Part shown: piece by piece, positions 1-9,411 of the stretch
How positions within the stretch are numbered: position 1 is the stretch's first letter
Layout of the letters: each line of letters begins with the position of its first letter
Source: Dallia pectoralis
Lineage: Eukaryota; Chordata; Actinopteri; Esociformes; Umbridae
Assembly: GCA_029465975.1 (NCBI GenBank)
Contig: CM055747.1
Coordinates: 16,249,821-16,313,820, forward strand
Direction of reading: 5' to 3'
Length of the DNA: 64,000 nt
Made by a program: the position numbers and the translations under genes
Notes under the pieces: generated by a model
Databases searched by the model: none
What the model saw: only the letters and a program-made list of their open reading frames with translations
Told to the model about the DNA's origin: nothing

Positions 1-239
1 TAGGTTTAGGCACAGGTGCCACTGAGGTTAAGGTTAGGGTTTGCGTAAAGGGGCAGGGGGACCCTGAGTAGAGGGGAGGGAAATAGGGTGAAGAGTTTTG
101 ACACCTGTGCTGCTACGGTTAAGTTTAGGCACAGGTGCCATTGAGGTTAAGTTTAGGCACCTGTGCCACTGATGTTAGGTTTAGGCACAGGTGCCACTGA
201 GGTTATGGTTAGGGCTAGTGGGATTGGGACCACTGTAAA

Positions 240-1143
240 GTGGCTGTATAAATACACTCCTAAAATAGCAATTAGAGAGTGGGTGTTTAAAAAAAAGGAA
301 GGAAAAAAAGAGGGGGAAGAACACTGCCTGATCATCATAAACACAATAAATATAATAAAAAATATATACAATAAGTGCTGAATGTACATATAATAAGTGC
401 TAAAAACAATCATAAAATTATAAAATGATTCAATAAGTGCCACAACGGGACTGGGGCAGAGAAGCTATCCCACCTGCATGCAGAAGATGAGATTAAGTGA
501 GTAAAAACATTAAAAATATATAAAAATTAGTAAATATGTACAATACAGATCAAGACAGTGTTCCTTAACCCTCCTCCACCTGTCCTATATTCCCCCAGAT
601 GCCATCTGAGTGCAATTCCCGAAATTTCCACCAGATGGCGTGCAAATTGCAGGTATGGAAGGGCTTTTTAATTGCAGGCAGACACAGCTGGGATAAGGCT
701 TTTATTGTGGAGCTTCCTGTGATTGCCCATTCCGAACAGGTTGTGCCCGTAGTGGTGGAATGGAGTAACCGTTTAAAATAGTACGCAACCATTGTGAGGG
801 GAGAAGAGCTGGAGTAATAAAGACTTCCCTGAGGAAGAGAGGAGGATTCCTCCAACGAGGTAAGACAAGATGTTGCCCGCAGGGAACGCACCTAAAAGTT
901 AAGATAATTAAAACATAGTAATAAGTGCTTTCTGTAAAAACAAAATAAAAGTGTCATGCATAAGTGCTATGTTGGATTTCACACATTAAAACAATGAATG
1001 AACCAGATAATAGTTTAATAAATATACACAAATAAATAAATTAGTGCAGCCCTGCAGTCAACACCCTCCCCCCGTCCTGACGATCCACCTCCCCTCCAAC
1101 TCTGCCTCCAACACTCCAAATGAATGGTAAGGTACCAGACAGT
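240..1143 (-). mobile_element. 3' flank of the truncated PLE (probable 3' UTR)
   Basis: AT-rich sequence downstream (minus strand) of the truncated PLE frame. Scattered AATAAGTGC-type words recur. I see no supported ORF; the short open frames here carry no recognisable domain. It is repeated at about 8512-9411, and the region left of about 240 becomes telomere-like, so I take it as the element's 3' untranslated part. The exact 3' end is not determined. Confidence 0.5.
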
Positions 1144-1896
1144 TTAAAACTTTTCATTTAACCCTGTTGGGTCAACGGTCCCTAATGCTCTGATCCATCC
1201 TCTCTCTGCTCTCTGTCTCTGTGGTTTGGACCAGTTTTTATTAGTCTCAAGCCCGAAAACAGTTATATTCTCCACCGCGTGTGTCTGAAAGTGAGTGTAA
1301 AGCACTGTGGTTTTATCCCTTTTATCAATGTGATAGAGGTGTTGTTTAAACCGAGCACCTATTGTGTTTTTTGTTTCCCCAATATATATCTGCCGACACA
1401 AACTGCACCTAATCCCGTAGACCGAGTTGGCCGTTTCCAACCCCATGCTCTGCCATATTGGAGCACCTAACCCCGAAAGTGGGTTCTGAAGGAACTTGAG
1501 TTTTAAAAGGTATTTGTCATTGCCCAGTGGTTTTTTCCGTTGTGTGAGACTAGAGCGGACCAGCATGTCTTTAAGGTTTTTATTTCTCCTATATGCTGAT
1601 ATCACTCTGAATTTCTCTAGAGCCCCGTTACCTTGCTGAGCCTGTTGGAAGTGGGATTTAAGTTGTGAGCTCAGTCCCACCAGGCTCTTAGAAAATGTGG
1701 CCACAAACGGTATAATAATGCGGTTGTCAATCTCCTTTATATACCCTCCTTCATTTTCAAAAATCTGTCTCACCTCAGTTTTTATTTCCCTTAGGAAACG
1801 TTTGGAGTAGCCCCGTGGGCCTAGAGCTCTGAAAAGCGTTCCGGTGGCCTCCTCCACATCCTCCGGTAAGGTACAGATACGATTAAACCGTATAAG
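1144..1896 (-). pseudogene. 5'-truncated Penelope-like element: RT C-terminal end plus GIY-YIG endonuclease
   Basis: The minus strand is open from the junction near 1896 down to the stop at 1144. It encodes the last roughly 250 residues of a PLE polyprotein: the segment after the RT core (LFRALGPRGYSKRF), a basic linker, and a GIY-YIG-type nuclease (SVYGIRCSLCRQIYIGET, then an arginine in GARFKQH). It aligns along its whole length with the longer PLE at 4450-6294 but is clearly diverged, so it is a different subfamily. The frame runs up to the edge of the PLE sequence and is cut there by a TTAGGG run, with AGGG shared at the junction. The RT catalytic core is missing, so this copy cannot be active. 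Confidence 0.85.
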
Positions 1897-2640
1897 GGTT
1901 AGGGTTAGGGTTAGGGTTAGGGTTAGGGTTAGGTATAATCAGGGGACAGACAAGTCTGATTTGCACAGGCACAGGCATACAAGATCTTGATAAAATGGTT
2001 AGACAATAAGTACATGTTTATATATTCAGGACTATTTAGGGTTAGGGTTAGGGTTACGGTTAGGGTTAGGGGTTAGGGTTAGGGTTAGGTATAATCAGGG
2101 GACAGACAAGTCTGATTTGCACAGGCACAGGCATACAAGATCTTGATAAAATGGTTAGACAATAAGTGCATGTTTATATATCCAGGACTATTTAACTATA
2201 CACAAAGAAAAAAGGGGGGTTTAAAGAAAAAAATAAAAAGATTTGTGGTTTTACCCATTTACTAAAATTGGGTGGAATGTATAATCATCCTGGATTGGCT
2301 AGGGTTGTATGGGTTAGGGTTATGGTTATGAATTGGGTAGGGTAAAAGTAGGGTTAGAATAAGGAAGAAAGGGGTTATGTTTGGTATTGGATACTGGTGT
2401 TTGGGAAATAATTATGAGCTGAGTAGGGAGAAGATTGGGGTCAAGATAAGGAAGGGAATAGGGTAAATAGTTAAATTAGGGTCATGAGGGGGTGTTAGAG
2501 TTAGGATAAGGAAAACAGGGTTAGGATACGGAAGACAGGTAGGGTTAAGGTTAGGGTTAGGGGGTTAGGGTTAGAGTTTGGAAGCGGCTGAGGTTAAGGT
2601 TAGGATTAGGGTTAAGGTTAGGGTTAGGGTTAGGGTTAGG
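1892..2640 (+). repeat. Interstitial TTAGGG runs with spacers
   Basis: Perfect or near-perfect TTAGGG runs lie at about 1894-1932, 2036-2090 and 2605-2640. They are separated by a duplicated spacer (the block starting TATAATCAGGGGACAGACAA occurs at about 1933 and 2089) and by degenerate GTTAGGG-rich sequence to 2600. All runs read TTAGGG on the plus strand. No gene is present. Confidence 0.85.
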
Positions 2641-3001
2641 GGAGGGACCAATTAAAACACTAAAAGTGTGTTAAAATGTGCACGGGCACAGGGGCTATAT
2701 AAAACTATCTTCCCCTTATGTTCTTATAAAATTATAAAAAAGAATGAACGACAAAGACAGGACAAGACAAGACAAACAAGGGGGGGGGGGGCGAAACAGT
2801 TCGGTGTTTCGGCACCTGTGCCACTGTGGTTAAGTTTAGGCACAGGTGCCACTGAGGTTAGGGTTAGGTTTTGTGTAAAGGGGCAGGGGGATCCTTTATA
2901 GAGGGGAGGGAAATATGGTGATGTGTTTTGACACCTGTGCTACTGAGGTTAAGTTTAGGCACAGGTGCCATTGAGGTTACGTTTAGGCACCTGTGCCACT
3001 G

Positions 3002-3214
3002 ATGTTAGGGTTAGGGTTAGGGTTAGGGTTAGGGTCAGGGTTAAGGGTTAGGGTTAGGGGTTAGGGTTAGGGGTTAGGGTTAGGGTTAGGTGAGGGACCA
3101 ATTAAAACACTAAAAGTGTGTTAAAATGTGCACGGTTAGGGTTAGGGTTAGGGTTAGGGTTAGGGTTAGGGGTTAGGGTTAGGGTTAGGGTTAGGGTTAG
3201 GGTTAGGGTTAGGT
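3002..3214 (+). repeat. TTAGGG runs flanking the 3' side of the longer PLE
   Basis: TTAGGG repeats, some with an extra G, occupy about 3002-3092 and 3134-3214, split by a 40-base spacer with the hairpin-forming ACACTAAAAGTGT. The second run ends where PLE-type 3' flank begins, so the longer PLE's 3' end abuts telomeric repeat. Confidence 0.85.
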
Positions 3215-4449
3215 TGGGTAGTGAAAGTGTCTGACACCTAGTGGTGTCAGACGTGCACAGGCGCAGGGACTAAAATATATTCTTCAACATGAGTTAGTTA
3301 AAAACCATAATATTAATAAAAAACAGACGGAATAGACAAGGACTAAAATACAATGACTTTAACACCAGTACGTTAAAAGACAAAACATTTAAAAACCGGG
3401 GTGAAACACTTATGGGAGGTGGGCTCCGGGCTTGAGGTGCCATATGACCCAGTAAAAAATTAAAAGCACATATTGGTGTGCAATACAAAACAGAGCAGGT
3501 TACTGGTGGGTCCGGGGCAGAGAAAGGGCTGACCCTTTTTGTGGTTTAAAAACAGTAGTGGCATAATGTTTAAAATGCTTAAATGTAACTGTGGTGGGGC
3601 AAGACAGCAAGTGCTGTGCATAATAAATAGACAAACAACGAAATAAATCATTAATGTTGAGGGGTGGTTAAAAAAATTAAGGTAAAAGCACACACACACA
3701 TGCCCCTTTTTTCAACTTAAAATACAAGCAAATATGTACATTTGCACCAGCAACTGTACTGCCTGCCCACTTCAGATTAAAGTACCACAATTTACATAAT
3801 AAAAACATATCAAAACCAGCGTGTTAATTGACCCCAGGTGTTAATTAATCATTGCCCAGTGGGCTTTTATTGTGAAGCACTGGGGTCCTTCTGTAACCAC
3901 ACTGTCAGCTGACACTCATATTCCATCAGCCTCGTTGCCGGTCGAAATGTTTGGAGTGGGAGACCTATTTTTCTCAGGTAGGACAATACTAATAAGCACA
4001 GGAAAAGGTTTAAAAGACAAAATACATAGTCATGCAGAAAATAGAAAAATAAATACTGTGGGGCACTGGATTTAAAAATGGAAGTTTGCTTATCACCAGG
4101 TAATTAGTTGGTTTAGCTAGCTTGGCATATTCTCCCAATTCCTGCCCCACCACATCACTCCGTGCATGCAAGAAAAATTATAAATAAGTACGTAATGTTT
4201 AAGAGGTAAGTGCATAGATTGGTAAGTGCATAGATGTATAAATAAATAAAAACAAAACACACAGCATACGTTTTATATAATAAATAAATATACATAAATA
4301 AGTGCATTTGTTGTAATATTCCTGTGCTCAAGTAATTTATGTCCTATTATATTTCTAAAAGTAAGATGGGGAATCCCACCCAAAATTAAACTGTGGTTTC
4401 AGACTGAGGTATGTTGTCTTAAAATACTGAAATAAAATGCTTTGTACAA

Positions 4450-6294
4450 TTAAAACCTTTCATTTAGGCCCAGTGGATCGACTGTGTTTAAAACCCCAAT
4501 CCAACGTCTCTCTGCCCTTTGTCTCCGTGTCTTGGACCAGGAGACGTTGGAATCCAAGCCACAGATGGTCAAGTTCTCCACTCCGTGCCCCTTGAAGTGT
4601 GCATATAAAACCGTATTTCTGTCTTGTTTAATGCTGTGGTGTAAGTGTTGCTTCAGTCTGTGTTTGAGGGCATTTTGTGTTTCCCCCACATACAACTTGC
4701 CACACTTTCTACACTTAATTGCATACACCACATTGGCTGTTTCTGGGTCTATTCTATGCCAAACGGGCACCCCCAAGCCTGAAAATGTGTTGTGGACAAA
4801 CTTTAGGTTCAGGAGACGACTCCGGTTAACCTCCCGTACCTTTGTTTTAATTGTTTTTTTAAGTGTGGAGTGAACCAGTATGTCCTTGAGGTTTTTGTTC
4901 CTCCTATATGCCGCTATCACCCTGAAATCCCCAAGGTCCCTATTCTCCTGTTGGGCCTGTTGGAAGTGGGATTTGAGACCGGAGCTGAGTTTAACCATGG
5001 ATGGAGAATACACCGATACAAAAGGTATCATGGTACCGCCGTTTGCTTTCTCCACACGTAGCCCCTCACCCTGAAACAACAATCTGACCTCTGCCTTTAT
5101 TTCCCTAAGGAATCGTTTGGAGTAACCCCTCGGCCCCAAAGCTCTGAAGAGTGTCTGAGTGGCCGTCTCCAGATCCTCAGGGAAGGAGCATATTCTGTGG
5201 AACCGGATCAATTGGGATTTGATCAGTCCCCTGTATGTGTGTTTTGGGTGGAAGCTAGACTTGTGTAGCAGTGCATGTCTGTCTGTCCCTTTGAAAAACA
5301 CTCTGGTGCCCAGTGATTTAGTTTCCCCCACCCCAGGGATAAAAAACACCTGTGTGTCTAAAAACTCAAGTTCCTCCCTCTGTATGTTATGTGTGATAGT
5401 GATTGTTGTATGATGGGAGTTTAAAACCCCCAAGAACTCCTCAAACTCTCCCATTGAATGCCCCCATATGCCAAAGATGTCATCTAGGTACCTGTAGTAC
5501 AATAATGGTACAGACTTGCATTTAATAAAAGCAGTTTCCTCCCAGAAGCACATATACAGGTTGGCAAAGGCTGGAGCAAATTTCTTCCCCATGGCAGTGC
5601 CATGGATCTGGAGGTAGTGCTTGTTATTGAACTCAAAATCATTTCTGATTAAGCTCAACTCTAGTAGTTGTAAAATGGCTGTATCGGGCCGACTGGCGTC
5701 TGGGAACTTGGCAAAGGCATTTGTGACCGCTGTTAGGCCCAGAGTGGTGTCAATATTGGTATACAGAGAGTTGATGTCTATAGAAAATAAAAAGGCCTCA
5801 TTCTGTATTGTCAAACCTTTGAGTTTATTGACAAAATCATAAGTGTCCTTTATGTAACTGGCATGTTTTTGTGACAAGGGATTGATGTAAAAATCGATGT
5901 ACTCTGCAATCCGGTAGGACTCTGAGCCACAGTCACTCACAATGGGCCGTCCGCATGGGACCTGGAAGGGAACAGTCCAACTCTCTGGGGCCTTGTGGAT
6001 TTTGGGGAGTAAATAAAATTGTCTGGCCCTGGGCACATCTGGACCCAATAGGTAGGTTCTTTGTTTGCTGGTGATGAACCCATCCTCAAGCATTTTGCCC
6101 ACTATGTCCCGAATTCTACCCTGTGTCTCCATCTGGATAGAATGTGGTAGGGGGGCATAGTGTTGGGTGTTATTTAACTGCCTGTTGGCTTCTAAAAGAT
6201 ACTGGGCCCTGTCCATGATCACAATTTGGGATCCCTTGTCTGCTGGTTTAATGACTATAGTGGGGTTATTTCCTAGGTCCCTGATGGCCCTCAA
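4450..6294 (-). CDS. PLE reverse transcriptase with C-terminal GIY-YIG endonuclease
   Basis: About 614 codons. In order: a conserved PLE segment (NNPTIVIKPADKG, residues 9-21), LPKIHK (96-101), RT motif A SIDINSLY (171-178), motif B around HGTAMGKKFAPAFANL (231-246), the catalytic YLDD (269-272), a basic connector, and a GIY-YIG-type nuclease at about 522-553 with a CRKC zinc-ligand pair, LYVGE (534-538) and the expected arginine at 546. In this family the nuclease nicks DNA and the RT extends the nicked end on element RNA. No ATG fits the 5' end: the frame opens inside the preceding ORF, whose stop codon (6291-6293) it overlaps. The two were probably one frame, now separated by a one-base change in a G run. 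All key catalytic residues I can check are present. Confidence 0.9.
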   Translation of the reverse strand: MRAIRDLGNNPTIVIKPADKGSQIVIMDRAQYLLEANRQLNNTQHYAPLPHSIQMETQGRIRDIVGKMLEDGFITSKQRTYLLGPDVPRARQFYLLPKIHKAPESWTVPFQVPCGRPIVSDCGSESYRIAEYIDFYINPLSQKHASYIKDTYDFVNKLKGLTIQNEAFLFSIDINSLYTNIDTTLGLTAVTNAFAKFPDASRPDTAILQLLELSLIRNDFEFNNKHYLQIHGTAMGKKFAPAFANLYMCFWEETAFIKCKSVPLLYYRYLDDIFGIWGHSMGEFEEFLGVLNSHHTTITITHNIQREELEFLDTQVFFIPGVGETKSLGTRVFFKGTDRHALLHKSSFHPKHTYRGLIKSQLIRFHRICSFPEDLETATQTLFRALGPRGYSKRFLREIKAEVRLLFQGEGLRVEKANGGTMIPFVSVYSPSMVKLSSGLKSHFQQAQQENRDLGDFRVIAAYRRNKNLKDILVHSTLKKTIKTKVREVNRSRLLNLKFVHNTFSGLGVPVWHRIDPETANVVYAIKCRKCGKLYVGETQNALKHRLKQHLHHSIKQDRNTVLYAHFKGHGVENLTICGLDSNVSWSKTRRQRAERRWIGVLNTVDPLGLNERF

Positions 6295-6719
6295 CTGGAC
6301 CCCGTAAGGTTCATCTTCCCTGTTGGTTTTGGTCTCAGGCTGTTAAAAAAGTCCAGGTCCCTGTGTATGAGGGCCTGTATGGAGGGGGAGACTGACTCCA
6401 ATTTTGGCTCCCATGTAGACGGGTTAGTAAATGGCACGTGAGGGAAGTCTATTTCATAGTTATAATGATCCAAGAGCTTCAATCTCCTATGGTAGGTGTG
6501 TAAGTCCCTACGGAGTTCCATGCGGTCTGCTAGACTGGGTGTGGGAATAAAACTGAGGCCTCTCTCCAAAACCTCCCTCTCTACCTGGGTAAGTGTGTAT
6601 GATTGGGAAAGGTTGGTAATGTTGGAATGGGGAGCTGTACTATGACACTGTGCTCCCATTACATGTTTAACTGATCCAGCCAGAACTTGAAGATTTCTTT
6701 GGCTGTCTGGGTTGTCCAA
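6291..6719 (-). CDS. PLE RT N-terminal region, in a separate frame
   Basis: About 142 codons. The middle (NLSQSYTLTQVEREVLERGL, then SFIPTP) is the usual N-terminal signature of PLE RTs, in which NLS, a leucine-rich helix and a GLxFxPTP motif precede the fingers domain. It ends at the TGA at 6291-6293, exactly where the main RT frame opens, and family conservation continues across the junction (NLTG, then LRAIRDL). I read it as the start of the same protein split by a single-base frameshift in the GGGG run near 6301-6304. A sequencing error in the homopolymer or true decay would look the same. Its start overlaps the end of the SGNH-like ORF by about 60 bases. Confidence 0.75.
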   Translation of the reverse strand: MDNPDSQRNLQVLAGSVKHVMGAQCHSTAPHSNITNLSQSYTLTQVEREVLERGLSFIPTPSLADRMELRRDLHTYHRRLKLLDHYNYEIDFPHVPFTNPSTWEPKLESVSPSIQALIHRDLDFFNSLRPKPTGKMNLTGSS

Positions 6720-7609
6720 TGAATGGGATCATTGGGCATTGTGTGGAACCGCAGTCTGCTCAGCTCGGGTAAGTAATTACAGTTACCAAGCAATTTCTCA
6801 TTTAATTTTGTCAGGTTTTCCTGTTTAATCCTCTCCAACCTATCCGAAAAGTTCAGGAGGGGGACATAAATGATGGCACTGGGGAATCTGGTCTCACACA
6901 CCTTTAAAAGCTGCTGGAGCTGTTTCCACGTGGTGGTCGGGGTCTGTTTACCTGTGCAATTGTTTATCCCCGCCGCTAAAACGACCTTTTCCGTGAGTGG
7001 GTTTGGTGGGAGCTTTTCCAAGACCCCCTTCAGATGCCAAAAGGTTGCCCCGGGTAAGCTATCCACTTGCACCCTATCGTCCCGGAAATGTGGAATGCGT
7101 GACAGATTTGAATCTCCAATGAAGACAATAGGCTTCAGAATGTCCAACCACCAATCAGCAATTTTATTCTGTGTGTTAGGGTGTCTATAGGGCTCACGGC
7201 GTGTGGTCACCTGAACGGGCAAACGGTTTTCGGGAGGGGACTCCGCCAAGGATTCCCTTGGACTAGGTAAGTTACTTGTAGTGTCACCCATCCTCATTTG
7301 TTCCACTGTTGCCGTTGCTGTTAAAACAGACTGTGTTGTCCCCACTCTAGGGCTATGTGGTACCAAGTCTGGCTGGGATGCAGAAGAGATGGAGTTGCTG
7401 CAAGGGAGCACAATGTTGGAGTACGTATGGATGTAGGTTCTAGGGGACTGAATTATGTTATTGCTTGACTGTGACTCTAAGCCCACACTCTCCTCTTCTA
7501 GGCCGTCATTGCCACCCTGGAGAAGGCCAGGGATAGTCCCACGGGGGTTGGGCTCCATTATTGCCTGAACTGTTATTGTACGGGGATGTCGCCGAGGGAG
7601 TGGAGGCAA
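6659..7609 (-). CDS. SGNH/GDSL-hydrolase-like ORF upstream of the PLE RT
   Basis: About 316 codons. Residues 1-150 are low-complexity, Ser/Pro/Thr-rich and without a recognised domain. Residues 158-316 look like an SGNH hydrolase: block I FIGDSN (163-168, candidate nucleophile Ser167), block III-like AAGINN (212-217), a beta-strand/Pro segment IIYVPLLNFS (246-255) and block V NDPIHW (293-298, candidate Asp294 and His297). SGNH/esterase domains are known in ORF1 of CR1-type LINEs and in some Ngaro/DIRS-like elements. I do not know of one as a standard part of PLEs. The position directly upstream of the RT frame, with a 60-base overlap, argues that it belongs to the element. Chance capture, or another element interrupted by the PLE, is the alternative. 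Confidence 0.7.
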   Translation of the reverse strand: MPPLPRRHPRTITVQAIMEPNPRGTIPGLLQGGNDGLEEESVGLESQSSNNIIQSPRTYIHTYSNIVLPCSNSISSASQPDLVPHSPRVGTTQSVLTATATVEQMRMGDTTSNLPSPRESLAESPPENRLPVQVTTRREPYRHPNTQNKIADWWLDILKPIVFIGDSNLSRIPHFRDDRVQVDSLPGATFWHLKGVLEKLPPNPLTEKVVLAAGINNCTGKQTPTTTWKQLQQLLKVCETRFPSAIIYVPLLNFSDRLERIKQENLTKLNEKLLGNCNYLPELSRLRFHTMPNDPIHWTTQTAKEIFKFWLDQLNM

Positions 7610-7930
7610 GCAAATCTGGGAGGAAGGCCCTGGCAGGACCAGCGGAGGGGAACGGGGTCGGTGGGGGTGGGAGTGAATCTGAGTACTGGGGAAAGGGGTG
7701 GATTTGGGGGGGGGCTGTTAAGGCCAGATGTAACAGTAGGCGAGGGATTAAGGTTAGGTTTAGGGACCTGGGGGAGTTCAGTGAATGTCATGGGGGAGGG
7801 GTTAGGTTTAGGCATGTCCAGGGAGAAGTTAGGTTTAGGCATGTCCAGGGAGAGGTTAGGGTTAGGCATGTCCAGGGAGAGGTTAGGTTTAGGCTTAGGG
7901 TTAGGGTTAGGGTTAGGGTTAGGGTTAGGT
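7610..7930 (+). repeat. Degenerate telomere-like sequence at the 5' side of the longer PLE
   Basis: From about 7740 the plus strand carries four short tandem units of the type TTAGGCATGTCCAGGGAGA (about 7808-7890), each with a TTAGG core, which then pass into perfect GTTAGGG repeats (7890-7928). The open frames through it, read as LGLG or RVRV, are repeat artefacts. It may be PLE 5' leader that degenerates into telomeric repeat. Confidence 0.6.
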
Positions 7931-8272
7931 GAGGGACCAATTAAAACACTAAAAGTGTGTTAAAATGTGCACGGGCACAGGGGCTATATAAAACTATCTT
8001 CCCCTTATAAAATCATATAAAAGAATGAGGGACAAAGACAGGACAAGATAAGACAAACAAGGGGGGTTTGGTGTTTCGGCACCTGTGCCACTGTGGTTAA
8101 GTTTAGGCACAGGTGCCACTGAGGTTAGAGTTAGGGTTTGTGTAAAGGGGCAGGGGGATGCTTTATAGAGTTGAGGGGAATAGGATGAAGTTTTTTGGCA
8201 CCTGTGCTACTGAGGTTAAGTTTAGGCACAGGTGCCATTGAGGTTAAGTTTAGGCACCTGTGCCACTGATGT
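7931..8272. repeat. Sub-repeat shared with 2640-3000 and 10910-11260
   Basis: It contains the inverted repeat AACACTAAAAGTGTGTT, the TATA-like CTATATAAAAC (7984-7994), a GACAAAGACAGGACAAGA segment and the GGCACCTGTGCC/GGCACAGGTGCC boxes. It matches the corresponding block in both copies of the large duplication but differs by indels (a shorter G run, no GTTCTTATAAA segment), so it is an older copy than the 8.27-kb duplication. Confidence 0.7.
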
Positions 8273-9411
8273 TAGGTTTAGGCACAGGTGCCACTGAGGT
8301 TAAGGTTAGGGTTTGCGTAAAGGGGCAGGGGGACCCTGAGTAGAGGGGAGGGAAATAGGGTGAAGAGTTTTGACACCTGTGCTGCTACGGTTAAGTTTAG
8401 GCACAGGTGCCATTGAGGTTAAGTTTAGGCACCTGTGCCACTGATGTTAGGTTTAGGCACAGGTGCCACTGAGGTTATGGTTAGGGCTAGTGGGATTGGG
8501 ACCACTGTAAAGTGGCTGTATAAATACACTCCTAAAATAGAAATTAGAGAGTGGGTGTTTAAAAAAAAGGAAGGAAAAAAAGAGGGGGAAGAACACTGCC
8601 TGATCATCATAAACACAATAAATATAATAAAAAATATATACAATAAGTGCTGAATGTAAATATAATAAGTGCTAAAAACAATCATAAAATTATAAAATGA
8701 TTCAATAAGTGCCACAACGGGACTGGGGCAGAGAAGCTATCCCACCTGCATGCAGAAGATGAGATTAAGTGAGTAAAAACATTAAAAATATATAAAAATT
8801 AGTAAATATGTACAATACAGATCAAGACAGTGTTCCTTAACCCTCCTCCACCTGTCCTATATTCCCCCAGATGCCATCTGAGTGCAATTCCCGAAATTTC
8901 CACCAGATGGCGTGCAAATTGCAGGTATGGAAGGGCTTTTTAATTGCAGGCAGACACAGCTGGGATCAGGCTTTTATTGTGGAGCTTCATGTGATTGCCC
9001 ATTCCGAACAGGTTGTGCCCGTAGTGGTGGAATGGAGTAACCGTTTAAAATAGTACGCAGCCATTGTGAGGGGAGAAGAGCTGGAGTAATAAAGACTTCC
9101 CGGAGGAAGAGAGGAGGATTCCTCCAACGAGGTAAGACAAGATGTTGCCCGCAGGGAACGCACCTAAAAGTTAAGATAATTAAAACATAGTAATAAGTGC
9201 TTTCTGTAAAAACAAAATAAAAGTGTCATGCATAAGTGCTATGTTGGATTTCACACATTAAAACAATAAATGAACCAGATAAAAGTTTAATAAATATACA
9301 CAAATAAATTAATTAGTGCAGCCCTGCAGTCAACACCCTCCCCCCGTCCTGACGATCCACCTCCCCTCCAACTCTGCCTCCAACACTCCAAATGGTAAGG
9401 TACCAGACAGT

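Larger units (their letters stand above)
1..3190. repeat. Subtelomere-like block, left copy of a direct duplication
   Basis: This stretch recurs almost base for base at 8273-11462, an offset of about 8272 bases, with only scattered substitutions and small indels. It holds degenerate telomere-like sequence with many copies of the near-palindromes GGCACAGGTGCC and GGCACCTGTGCC (1-240, 2800-3000), a 5'-truncated PLE with its 3' flank (about 240-1896), and alternating TTAGGG runs and spacers (1892-3190). A sub-block with the inverted repeat AACACTAAAAGTGTGTT and a TATA-like CTATATAAAAC (2695-2705) also occurs near 7935-7995 and 10915-10976. No host gene is visible. Confidence 0.85.
3215..7890 (-). 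mobile_element. Longer Penelope-like element (PLE) embedded in telomeric repeats
   Basis: This minus-strand retroelement has three consecutive open frames: an SGNH-hydrolase-like ORF (6659-7609), an RT N-terminal frame (6291-6719) and the main RT/GIY-YIG frame (4450-6294), then an AT-rich 3' flank (3215-4449). TTAGGG repeats lie beyond its 3' side (3134-3214) and, after a degenerate stretch, beyond its 5' side (about 7890-7928). Its 5' zone (7610-7890) is G-rich on the plus strand and grades into telomere-like sequence. Boundaries are judged by eye. The only visible defect is the frame change near 6291-6300. Confidence 0.8.

Noticed and set aside
821..865. Hammerhead-ribozyme-like motif (CTGAGGA then a GGAGG/CCTCC hairpin) in the PLE 3' flank
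   Set aside because: PLEs can carry hammerheads, but the GAAA box after the hairpin is missing (AACGAGG instead), it lies on the strand opposite the element, and the second copy (near 9100) has CGGAGGA. A covariance search would decide.
3900..3955. Possible hammerhead remnant (CATCAGCC, GGTCGAAATG) in the longer PLE
   Set aside because: The conserved CTGANGA core is absent and it lies on the wrong strand.
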